A stretch of 33,243 nt of DNA from Pseudomonadota bacterium (GTDB taxonomy: Bacteria; Pseudomonadota; Gammaproteobacteria; Steroidobacterales; Steroidobacteraceae): contig JAJYAM010000025.1 in the NCBI GenBank assembly GCA_021779535.1, positions 1 through 33,243 of the forward strand, read 5' to 3'. Shown here piece after piece: positions 1 through 6,722 of this stretch. A model generated the notes under the pieces. The model saw only the letters and a list, made by a program, of their open reading frames with translations, had not been told where the DNA came from and searched no databases. Each line of letters starts with the position of its first letter. Position 1 is the stretch's first letter. The translations under genes were made by a program, and so were the position numbers.

Positions 1-248
1 CTGGAGGTGATTCCCGCGTTGCGGGCGTACAGGCCGTCGACGTGCAAAGCATGCTTCCACGGCCCGTCGGCGAGCGCCAGATCCAGCGCCGCGTTGAACG
101 TGGTGGATTGCGTGTTGCCCTGCGAAGAGACACCGCCGGCCTGACCCTTGCCGCTCCAGCCGTCCGGCGCCGGCGTTGCCGCCGGGGCACAGAACGCCGC
201 GGGCGGCAGCAGCGCCATCACGCACAGTGCGAGCGTACGAATGTTCAT
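1..248 (-). CDS. DUF481-like outer-membrane protein, N-terminal part only
   Basis: The reading frame starts at an ATG at 248 and runs off the left edge, leaving 82 residues. Residues 1-20 form a signal peptide (MNIRTLALCVMALLPPAAFC). After a short Ala/Pro linker comes GWSGKGQAGGVSSQGNTQST, then a segment containing WKHALHVDGLYAR. The pattern of a glycine-rich first strand, SQGNT, and W-x-H-x-L resembles the beta-strand repeats of DUF481 / YdiY-type 'salt-induced outer membrane' proteins. A G-rich Shine-Dalgarno (AAAGGGGG) lies about 10 bases upstream. It follows the MFS gene by 44 bases on the same strand and may be the last gene of that operon. The family assignment rests on only 80 residues; another small outer-membrane beta-barrel is possible. 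Confidence 0.6.
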   Translation of the reverse strand, partial: MNIRTLALCVMALLPPAAFCAPAATPAPDGWSGKGQAGGVSSQGNTQSTTFNAALDLALADGPWKHALHVDGLYARNAGITS

Positions 249-292
249 CGGCAAGTACCCCCTTTCCGCCGGCCTCCCGACGACACGCCCCC

Positions 293-1687
293 TCATCCCC
301 CGATCTCGCGCAGCGGCCGGCCTTCCATCAAGCGGCGCTCGATCGACTCGAGGCTCACGCCCTTGGTCTCGGGGACGAATATCCACGTGAACAACAGGAA
401 CGACGCGTTGAACGCGGCGTAGAGCCAGAAGGTCTGCGCATGGCCGAGATGGTTGAGCAGCGTCAGGAAGGTCGCGCCGACCGCGGCCGTTCCGAGCCAG
501 TTCGTGACCGTCGAGACGCCGATGCCGAAATCGCGCCCCTTGAGCGGCTGGATCTCCGAGCACAAGGTCCAGACCAGCGGGCCCGCCGAGAACGCGAAGC
601 CGATCACGAACACCAGCAGCATCGCGACCGCGAGCAGCCGTTGCGCGTGCGTCGCCATCCCCGCCGCCATCAGCGCGCCGACCACCGCGAGACCGATCGC
701 CATCACGACGAAGCCGGCGTACAGGATCGGCTTGCGCCCGATGCGGTCGACGTAGCCGATCGCGATGAAGGTCGCGAGCACGTTGGTCAGCCCGACGGCC
801 GCGGTGAACAGCATCTGCGCGCCGGTCGCGTAACCCATGTCGGCGAAGATCCGCGGCGCGTAGTACATCACGATGTTGATGCCGGTGAGCTGTTGCACCA
901 CCTGCAGCGCGATCCCGAGACCGACCGAACGGCGGAAGTTCCGGTTCTCGCGCAACAGTTGCCACCCCTGCTGCGGAGTCCGCAGCCGCTCCTCGATCTC
1001 CGCGACTTCCGCGCGCGCGATCGCCTCGCCGCCGCGCAACCGGCGCAGCACGCCCTGCGCATCGTCGTGCCGGCCGCGCAACACGAGCCAGCGCGGGCTC
1101 TCCGGCAGGCCGAGCACGCCGAGCAGGAACGCGGCGCCCGGCACCGCGATGATCCCGAGCATCCAGCGCCAGCGCCCGGAGTAACTGAACACCGTGTCCG
1201 ACGCGAACGCGAGGAAGATCCCGATCGTGATCATCAGCTGGTAGGTCGAGATCATCGCGCCGCGCTTGTCCTCGGGCGCGATCTCCGCCAGATAGAGCGG
1301 CGCCGTGAAGGCCGCGATCCCGATCGCGAGACCGAGCACGAGCCGCGCGCCGATCAGCATGTCGGGCGACCCGGCGGCGGCGCTCGCGATCGATCCGGCG
1401 ACGAACAACGAGGCGCTCCACAACAACGCACGCTTGCGCCCGAAGTGCCCCGACAACCAGGCGGCCAGGGCCGCGCCGATCGCCGCACCGACCATCATGC
1501 TGCTCACGATGTGCTCGATCATCCGATCGTCGACCGCGAAAGAGCGCTGGATGAACTGCTGCGCGCCCGAGATCACGCCGACGTCCAGGCCGAACATCAG
1601 CCCCGCGAGCGCCGCGAGCACGGCGACATACCGCATGTAGCGCCGCGCCGACCCGGCCGCCGCGACGTCGTTTCCTGGTATTTCCAC
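293..1687 (-). CDS. MFS sugar porter (GalP/AraE/XylE-like)
   Basis: This 464-residue, 12-helix major facilitator of the sugar porter family probably imports a monosaccharide or polyol with protons across the inner membrane. Family signatures appear in order: GHFGRKRAL in the loop after helix 2, PESPRWL at the end of helix 6, QQLTGINIVMYYAP in helix 7, VDRIGRKP between helices 8 and 9, and PETKG after helix 12. I chose the GTG at 1687 because a GGGGGG tract lies just ahead of it; an ATG 17 codons later (1636) also gives a full transporter. The open frame extends further upstream, but that part overlaps the amidase and is a shadow. It follows the amidase by 118 bases on the same strand, and that gap holds a possible promoter. 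The sugar cannot be read from sequence. Confidence 0.88.
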   Translation of the reverse strand: MEIPGNDVAAAGSARRYMRYVAVLAALAGLMFGLDVGVISGAQQFIQRSFAVDDRMIEHIVSSMMVGAAIGAALAAWLSGHFGRKRALLWSASLFVAGSIASAAAGSPDMLIGARLVLGLAIGIAAFTAPLYLAEIAPEDKRGAMISTYQLMITIGIFLAFASDTVFSYSGRWRWMLGIIAVPGAAFLLGVLGLPESPRWLVLRGRHDDAQGVLRRLRGGEAIARAEVAEIEERLRTPQQGWQLLRENRNFRRSVGLGIALQVVQQLTGINIVMYYAPRIFADMGYATGAQMLFTAAVGLTNVLATFIAIGYVDRIGRKPILYAGFVVMAIGLAVVGALMAAGMATHAQRLLAVAMLLVFVIGFAFSAGPLVWTLCSEIQPLKGRDFGIGVSTVTNWLGTAAVGATFLTLLNHLGHAQTFWLYAAFNASFLLFTWIFVPETKGVSLESIERRLMEGRPLREIGG

Positions 1688-1745
1688 GATCCCCCCATTC
1701 CACGAGTTGGTCCGGCCCGCGCCCGCCGGAGAATCTCCCGGTGCT

Positions 1746-1775
1746 CTTATAACCCTTCCGCGCGCCCGCCGTCGA
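1746..1775 (-). promoter_or_regulatory. Possible promoter for the MFS gene
   Basis: On the minus strand a TATAAG -10 box (1751-1746) is preceded, after 18 bases, by TCGACG (1775-1770), which matches the -35 consensus at four of six positions. The start would fall near 1739, about 50 bases before the GTG of the MFS gene. This is a consensus match only. Confidence 0.3.
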
Positions 1776-1777
1776 CC

Positions 1778-1798
1778 CCGCGGTCCGCCGCGCCGCGG
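1778..1798 (-). other. Short GC hairpin between amidase and MFS genes
   Basis: CCGCGG occurs twice (1778-1783 and 1793-1798) separated by nine bases and can pair as a 6-bp stem just after the amidase stop codon. There is no T tract, so a classical intrinsic terminator is unlikely. It may reduce read-through, or it may be chance in GC-rich DNA. Confidence 0.2.
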
Positions 1799-1805
1799 AT
1801 CGGGC

Positions 1806-3230
1806 TCAGCACGCCGGGAAGTGGCGCTGGTACAGACCGGCGTCGGTGACGCGCGCGAAGTGGTGCGCGATCCGGAACGTGATCGCATCGTCGAACGCGG
1901 GCCCGACGATCTGCAGGCTGGTCGGCACCCCGTTCGCCGCGAGCCCGGTCGGCGCGGCGAGCGCGGGGTACCGGCTCAGCAGATTGAACGGCGGCGTGCC
2001 GACCCAGCCGAGGTAGCTGTCGACCCGGGTATCGCCGATCGCCACCTGCCGCACGCGCGCGAGGTCGAGATCGGCGGCGATGTCGGTGGTGAACACCGTC
2101 GGGCAGATCAAGGCCGAGATGCCCCGCCCCCAGAGCTTGCGCTCGAGCTCCTGGTGCAGCTCGAGCGCGAGCGCGGCCGCCCGGGTGATCGAATTGCGCT
2201 TGCCGCAATGGCGCTCCATCAGCCAGCGCAGGTACGGGGTCCCCTCGCCGAGCCGCTCGGCCGGAAGTTTCGCGAGATATTCGTCGAGGAAGATCCCGAA
2301 GATCGCCTCGATCAGCGCTTCGGCGAGCGCGCCCCCGTCCCAGACGAGGTCGACCGGCTCGATGACCGCGCCCGCGCGCTCGAGCGCGGCACAGGCGCGC
2401 TCGAGGTTGCGACGGGTGTCCGGGCACAGCGCGGTGTGGCCGGTCGTGAACGACAGGCCGAGCCGCACGCCGGCGATCGGCGCGGGATCCTCCGGCAACG
2501 GCACGTACGGCATGCCGGAATAGGTCGACGGATGGGGCCCCGCGATCACGTTCTGCATCCTGGCGAGATCCAGGACGGTGCGCGCCATCGGCCCTTCGAC
2601 CGCGAACGCGAACAGCTCCTCGCCGGGCGCGCTCGCGAGGCGCCCGAACGGCGGCTTGAACCCGTATACCCCGCACATCGCCGCCGGAATCCGGATCGAT
2701 CCGGCCATGTCGCTGCCGGTCGCGAGCGGGGCCATCCCGGCCGCGAGCGCGGCGCCCGAGCCGCCGCTCGAGCCGCCGGGGGTGATCGCCGGGTTCCACG
2801 GGTTGCGCGTGACGCCGAAGCGGCGCGACAAGGTCTGGCCGATCAGGCAGAACTCCGGCACGGTGGTCTGCAGATGCGGGATCGCGCCGGCCGCGATCAG
2901 CTTGTCGACCATCGGATGATGCGCGGTCGGCACCTCGTCCCAGAGGAACGAGCCGATCGTCTTGCGCCAGCCCGCGACCGAGGTCTCTTCCTTGATCGCG
3001 ACCGGGATGCCTTCGAGGGGGCGCGCGGTCCCCGCGCGGTAGCGCGCCTCGGCGGCCCGCGCGGCCGCGAGCGCCGCGTCGGCGTGGATCGCGGTGGTCG
3101 CGTTCAGGGCCGGGGCCAGCCGTTCGGCCCGGTCGAGCACGGCGCGCATCAGATCGACCGGCGAGCACTCGCCGGCGCGGAACGCGCGGATCGATTCGCC
3201 CGCGGAGCGGTAGCACGGATCGTCGTTCAT
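1806..3230 (-). CDS. Amidase signature family hydrolase
   Basis: A 474-residue member of the amidase signature family (cytoplasmic, Ser-Ser-Lys catalysis), which hydrolyses carboxamide or anilide bonds. The catalytic Lys is K80 in GIPVAIKEE. The cis-Ser lies in PGGSSGGSG (S154/S155). The nucleophile is S178 in GSDMAGSIRIPA. Length is normal for the family. The ATG at 3230 is preceded by GGAGG at good spacing. It lies 35 bases downstream of the APC permease on the same strand and is probably co-transcribed with it and the aminotransferase, which suggests release of an amine or amino acid from an imported amide. GatA is unlikely: there is no gatB or gatC beside it, and the catabolic neighbours fit a stand-alone amidase. 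Substrate unknown. Confidence 0.9.
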   Translation of the reverse strand: MNDDPCYRSAGESIRAFRAGECSPVDLMRAVLDRAERLAPALNATTAIHADAALAAARAAEARYRAGTARPLEGIPVAIKEETSVAGWRKTIGSFLWDEVPTAHHPMVDKLIAAGAIPHLQTTVPEFCLIGQTLSRRFGVTRNPWNPAITPGGSSGGSGAALAAGMAPLATGSDMAGSIRIPAAMCGVYGFKPPFGRLASAPGEELFAFAVEGPMARTVLDLARMQNVIAGPHPSTYSGMPYVPLPEDPAPIAGVRLGLSFTTGHTALCPDTRRNLERACAALERAGAVIEPVDLVWDGGALAEALIEAIFGIFLDEYLAKLPAERLGEGTPYLRWLMERHCGKRNSITRAAALALELHQELERKLWGRGISALICPTVFTTDIAADLDLARVRQVAIGDTRVDSYLGWVGTPPFNLLSRYPALAAPTGLAANGVPTSLQIVGPAFDDAITFRIAHHFARVTDAGLYQRHFPAC

Positions 3231-3244
3231 CGGTTCGGGTCCTC

Positions 3245-3263
3245 CCGGCGGGACCGCCGCCGG
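3245..3263 (-). other. Intercistronic GC hairpin between APC permease and amidase genes
   Basis: CCGGCGG (3245-3251) and CCGCCGG (3257-3263) form a perfect 7-bp stem with a five-base loop. It fills the gap between the permease stop and the amidase ribosome-binding site. With no U-run it is more likely an mRNA processing or stability element, or chance, than a terminator. Confidence 0.25.
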
Positions 3264-3265
3264 CG

Positions 3266-4582
3266 TCACAGTTCGAGCGCGAGCTTCGCGCGACGGCGGG
3301 TGTGCAGCACGAGGCCCCAGAGGCATCCGGTCGCGAGCCAGGTCGAGCCGACGATCAGCGCGAGCCGGCTCATCCCGGAGAGCACCATCAGCACGACCGC
3401 GATCCCGAGCAGCGGCGTGGCCCAGTGCACCAGCCAGCGGCGCGAGCGGCGCCGCCACACGAACTCGACCAGCACCGACACGTGCAGCATCAGGAATCCG
3501 CACAGCGCGCCGAAGTTCACGATCGTCGCGAGGTCGCCGAGGCGGTTGCGCATCGCGAGCGCGACCGTCAGCGAGATCGCCGACGCGGCGAGCATGCCGA
3601 CGTAGGGCGTGTGGTAGCGCGCATGGACCCGCGCGAGCGCCGCGGGCAGCTGCCGGTCCCGGCCCATCGCATACAGCACGCGCGCGACCCCGATCAGCAT
3701 CGGGATCGCGTTCGACAGGCCGATCACCAGCACGTAGGTCCACGCGATCACGCGCGAGGACCACGGCCCGACCGCCCAGGCCGCGAGCTCGTAGATCGCG
3801 GCCGCCGGATCGTGGATCGCGATCCCCGGCAGCAGGTTGCCGAGCACCCAGGCGACCAGCACGAAGAACGCGCCGGAGATCACCAGCACGCCGATGATCG
3901 CGCGGCCGATCAGCCGCGGATCGTCGCCGACGACCTCCTCGGAGAGCGTCGAGATCGCGTCGAACCCGAGGAAGGACATCACGCAGATCGACGTCGCGGT
4001 CAGCAGCGCCGCGCCGTCGAACGCGCCCGGATTCCAGAACGGTCTCGCGGTGAGCGCGCCGGTGCCCTTGCCGTGCGCGAGCGCGATCACGCACAGCGCG
4101 ACGAAGCCGACCGTGACCAGCGTCTGGATCGCGACCGCGATGAAGTTCGCCCGCGTCGTCACGGACACGCCGAACCAGTTGATCCCGAGGGTGAACGCGA
4201 CCATCAGCACGATCCACACGGAACGGTCCACCGACGGCACCAGCGTGCCGAGCGCGACCGCGATCAGCACGAACACGAACGCCGGGATCAGCAGATAGTC
4301 CAGCAGGATCATCCAGCCGGCGACGAATCCGGGGAATGCCCCGATCGCGTGCCGCGCGAATCCGTAGACCGAGCCCGCGGACGGCGTCGTCTCGCTCATC
4401 ACGGCGTAGCTCTTCGCCGTGAAGAACATGCAGACGCCGCCGAGCACGTAGGCGAGCGCGATCAGACCCTTCGAGGCGTCCCAGACGAACCCGATGGTCG
4501 AGAACGGCGTGATCGGCGCGATGTACGCGAGCCCGTACAGGACCAGATCCCAGTATTTCAGCGTGCGCTTGAGTGGTTGCAT
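3266..4582 (-). CDS. APC-superfamily amino acid/polyamine permease
   Basis: A 438-residue inner-membrane permease with about 12 hydrophobic segments. The start of helix 1 (LVLYGLAYIAPITPF) has the unwound Gly-rich feature of APC transporters, and SAGSVYGFARHAIG is the conserved helix-3 region. The overall look is closest to the putrescine/amino acid importers of the PuuP/PlaP type, but the substrate cannot be fixed. The ATG at 4582 has only a weak upstream purine tract. It lies 39 bases after the aminotransferase and 35 before the amidase, so the three probably form one mRNA. Context suggests it brings in the amine or amino acid used by the aminotransferase. Confidence 0.88.
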   Translation of the reverse strand: MQPLKRTLKYWDLVLYGLAYIAPITPFSTIGFVWDASKGLIALAYVLGGVCMFFTAKSYAVMSETTPSAGSVYGFARHAIGAFPGFVAGWMILLDYLLIPAFVFVLIAVALGTLVPSVDRSVWIVLMVAFTLGINWFGVSVTTRANFIAVAIQTLVTVGFVALCVIALAHGKGTGALTARPFWNPGAFDGAALLTATSICVMSFLGFDAISTLSEEVVGDDPRLIGRAIIGVLVISGAFFVLVAWVLGNLLPGIAIHDPAAAIYELAAWAVGPWSSRVIAWTYVLVIGLSNAIPMLIGVARVLYAMGRDRQLPAALARVHARYHTPYVGMLAASAISLTVALAMRNRLGDLATIVNFGALCGFLMLHVSVLVEFVWRRRSRRWLVHWATPLLGIAVVLMVLSGMSRLALIVGSTWLATGCLWGLVLHTRRRAKLALEL

Positions 4583-4621
4583 CGTCCGCTCGTCCCGCGA
4601 GGCCCTCGGCGGCGCCCCGGT

Positions 4622-6013
4622 TCAGTCCGCCCCGAGTAACTCGTCGACCGCCGCCGTGAAGCTGCGATCGTGCGCTGCGACGTCCGCGGCCGTCGTCGAC
4701 GGGGACATCAACACCATGTTGTGGAACGGCGTGATCAACACGCCGCGATTCAGCAGATGGAGGTGCAGGTACGCCTCCAGATCCCGGTCCGCGGCCGCCT
4801 TCGCGGTCGTCCCGTTCCGGGGCGGACTCGGCGAGAAGCCGTACTCGACGCGGCAGCCGAGCTGCACGACGTTCCACGGCAGCCGGCGGGTTTCGATCGT
4901 GTGCGCGATCGAGCGGCGCAGGTCGCCGGCGAGCGCGATCATCCGCTCGAATGCCGGTTCGGTGAGCACCCCTTCGAGCGTCGCGCGCATCGCCGCGGCC
5001 GACAGCGCGTTGCCCGCGAGCGTTCCACCGACGCCGCCGGTGTCCTCGTAGTCGACGCCCTCCTGCGCGGCGATCCGGCGGCCGACCTCGGCGCTCATCC
5101 CGAGCGCGCCGCACGGGACGCCGCCGCCGATCGACTTGCCGATCGTCAGGAGGTCCGGCTCGAGCCCCCAGGCCCGGGTGCAGCCGCCGTGACCCGCCGA
5201 GAACGTGTGCGTCTCGTCGATGATCAGCAGCGTGCCGTGGCGGCGGGTCAGGGACCGCAGCGCTTCGTGGTAGCCGGGCTCGGGCAGCACGATGCCCATG
5301 TTGGTCAACGCCGGCTCGGCGATCACGCACGCGACCGCGTCGTCGGCGAGCGCCGCGGCGAGCTGCCCGACGTCGTTGAACTCGACCGCGCGCGTCGTCG
5401 TCGCCGGATCGACCGCGGGTCCGACGTTGCCCTCGCGCGACCGGGTCGCGCCGTCCGGCGCGCGGACCGCGAAGGTCTCGTCGACGGTGCCGTGGTAGCA
5501 GTAGCTGTGCACGATCACCGGCCGCCGTCCGGTGATCTGCCGCGCGAGGCGCAGCGCCGCCCGGTTCGCGTCGGTCGCGGACAGCGTGAACTGCCAGTAG
5601 CGCATCCCGAACCGGTGCGCGAGATTCTCGGCCGCGCCGACGCTGTCCTCGGTCGGCAGCATCATCGTCGTACCGCGGCCGACCTGGGCGCGCACCGCCT
5701 CGACCATCGCGGCCGGGCTGTGCCCGCCCATCGCGCCGGTGTCGCCGAGGCACAGATCGACGTACGCGTGACCGTCGACGTCGACGATCCGCGAGCCGGT
5801 CGCGCCCGCGGCGTAGACCGGAAAGCCGCCCGGCCAGCGCGCCATCCACGGCATCGGCACGCCGCCCAGCATCGAGCCACGGGCCCGCTCGTGCAGCGCG
5901 CGCGATCGCGGATGCGCGTCCGCGAACGCCGCCAGTTCGCGCGCGTGCAGCCGGCGCAACCGCTCGCGGTCGATCGACCGCCCCATTCCGCCGATGTTCG
6001 CCGATGAACTCAC
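4622..6013 (-). CDS. Class III PLP-dependent aminotransferase (GSA-aminomutase-like)
   Basis: A 463-residue fold-type I class III aminotransferase, resembling the glutamate-1-semialdehyde aminomutase / omega-aminotransferase group. Using the GTG start: D266 in LIIDETHT would contact the PLP pyridine nitrogen, and K293 in TIGKSIGGG forms the Schiff base. GDTGAMGGHSP is the N-terminal glycine-rich loop. Where most relatives have a GSEA motif this one has SATDAN. The GTG at 6013 has GGGGAGG four bases ahead; an ATG at 5986 (MGRSID) is the alternative. It is the first gene of the leftward arm and is divergent from an Lrp regulator. No other haem-biosynthesis gene is near, and the permease and amidase neighbours favour a catabolic role over haem synthesis. 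Confidence 0.88.
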   Translation of the reverse strand: MSSSANIGGMGRSIDRERLRRLHARELAAFADAHPRSRALHERARGSMLGGVPMPWMARWPGGFPVYAAGATGSRIVDVDGHAYVDLCLGDTGAMGGHSPAAMVEAVRAQVGRGTTMMLPTEDSVGAAENLAHRFGMRYWQFTLSATDANRAALRLARQITGRRPVIVHSYCYHGTVDETFAVRAPDGATRSREGNVGPAVDPATTTRAVEFNDVGQLAAALADDAVACVIAEPALTNMGIVLPEPGYHEALRSLTRRHGTLLIIDETHTFSAGHGGCTRAWGLEPDLLTIGKSIGGGVPCGALGMSAEVGRRIAAQEGVDYEDTGGVGGTLAGNALSAAAMRATLEGVLTEPAFERMIALAGDLRRSIAHTIETRRLPWNVVQLGCRVEYGFSPSPPRNGTTAKAAADRDLEAYLHLHLLNRGVLITPFHNMVLMSPSTTAADVAAHDRSFTAAVDELLGAD

Positions 6014-6040
6014 CCCGCCTCCCCGTCCGCTTCGCCGGCG

Positions 6041-6069
6041 TTGACAGCGATCTTCGCCGCGACTACAGT
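6041..6069 (+). promoter_or_regulatory. Predicted sigma70 promoter for the Lrp-TBDR-SDR-HDAC arm
   Basis: A perfect TTGACA -35 (6041-6046), a 17-base spacer and TACAGT (6064-6069, four of six matches). Transcription would start near 6076, about 68 bases before the proposed Lrp start. It interlocks with the candidate leftward promoter at 6082-6110. Confidence 0.5.
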
Positions 6070-6081
6070 CCTTTGACAACT

Positions 6082-6110
6082 AGAATAGATGCCGAGTCTC
6101 GATAAGACAA
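6082..6110 (-). promoter_or_regulatory. Predicted sigma70 promoter for the aminotransferase arm
   Basis: On the minus strand, TTGTCT (6110-6105), a 17-base spacer and TATTCT (6087-6082), each matching four of six consensus bases. The start would be near 6075, immediately beside the predicted rightward start at 6076. The stretch 6070-6117 is clearly more AT-rich than its surroundings, as expected for a shared control region and possible Lrp binding site. Confidence 0.4.
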
Positions 6111-6143
6111 CGGAATTCGTCGATCAGCGCACCGGAGACCACG

Positions 6144-6707
6144 ATTTCAGTCGCCACCCTTCCGCCGGGTTCCCGCGCCCCTTCGCGACGACGCGAGCGG
6201 CGCAGCCGCGACCGCGCCGACCGGACCGGCGCCGCGCCCGCGGGCCGACGCGGGCGCGACGCCGGCCTCGACGCGATCGACGTCGCGATCGTGCGCGAGC
6301 TGCAGACGGACGGCCGGATGGCCTACGGCAGGCTCGGCGAGCGCGTGGGACTCTCGGAGGCGGCGGCGCGCCAGCGCGTGCAGCGCCTGCTCGCGCGCGG
6401 GGTGATGCAGATCGCGGCGGTCACGGACCCGATCCGGCTCGGCTCGAAGTCGATGGCCCTGGTCGGGATCAGGGCGCGCGGCGACTCCCGCCGGATCGCG
6501 AAGGCGGTCGGCGCGCTCCCCGAATCGATCTACGTCGTCGCGACCGCCGGGCCGTACGACGTGATCGCGGAGATCGTCTGCGAGAGCCACGAGCATCTGC
6601 TGCGCGTGACCAACGAGAAGATCCGCGGTTTGCGCGACGTCTCCGACATCGTGATCCTGATGTATCTCGGCACCTACAAGCACGTATTCAACTATGCGGT
6701 CAGTTAA
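6144..6707 (+). CDS. Lrp/AsnC-family transcriptional regulator (start codon unusual)
   Basis: This feast/famine regulator has an N-terminal winged helix-turn-helix (GLDAIDVAIVRELQ through GRLGERVGLSEAAARQRVQRL) followed by a RAM ligand-binding domain, ending at a TAA at 6707. The first ordinary start in frame is a GTG at 6291, but it falls inside helix 1 and would delete the conserved LDAID segment. Upstream, the frame stays open to a TAG at 6081 with no ATG, GTG, TTG or CTG. An ATT at 6144 has a GGAG seven bases ahead and gives 187 residues, with about 40 Arg-rich residues before the domain, so I use it provisionally. A sequencing frameshift is the alternative. It probably controls both arms of the divergent locus in response to an amino acid or amine. 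Product call is firm; the start is not. Confidence 0.8.
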   Translation: MSVATLPPGSRAPSRRRERRSRDRADRTGAAPAGRRGRDAGLDAIDVAIVRELQTDGRMAYGRLGERVGLSEAAARQRVQRLLARGVMQIAAVTDPIRLGSKSMALVGIRARGDSRRIAKAVGALPESIYVVATAGPYDVIAEIVCESHEHLLRVTNEKIRGLRDVSDIVILMYLGTYKHVFNYAVS

Positions 6708-6722
6708 GTGAGGACCCGGACC

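Noticed and set aside
176-1849. Long plus-strand frame opposite the MFS transporter
   Set aside because: Composition is Arg/Asp/Glu/His-rich as expected for the antisense of GC-rich coding DNA, with no recognisable motif; the minus-strand transporter is unambiguous.
1806-5849. A 1347-residue minus-strand open frame across the amidase, APC and aminotransferase genes
   Set aside because: It is in frame with the amidase only at its end. Upstream it is an Arg/Asp/Gly-rich shadow of the permease and aminotransferase, with no domain of its own.
4670-6007. Long plus-strand frame opposite the aminotransferase
   Set aside because: Antisense shadow; the minus strand encodes a complete PLP enzyme with catalytic Lys and Asp.
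4622-6013. HemL (haem biosynthesis glutamate-1-semialdehyde aminomutase) as the exact function
   Set aside because: The fold matches, but the SATDAN variant, the Lrp regulator and the permease and amidase neighbours favour a catabolic aminotransferase.
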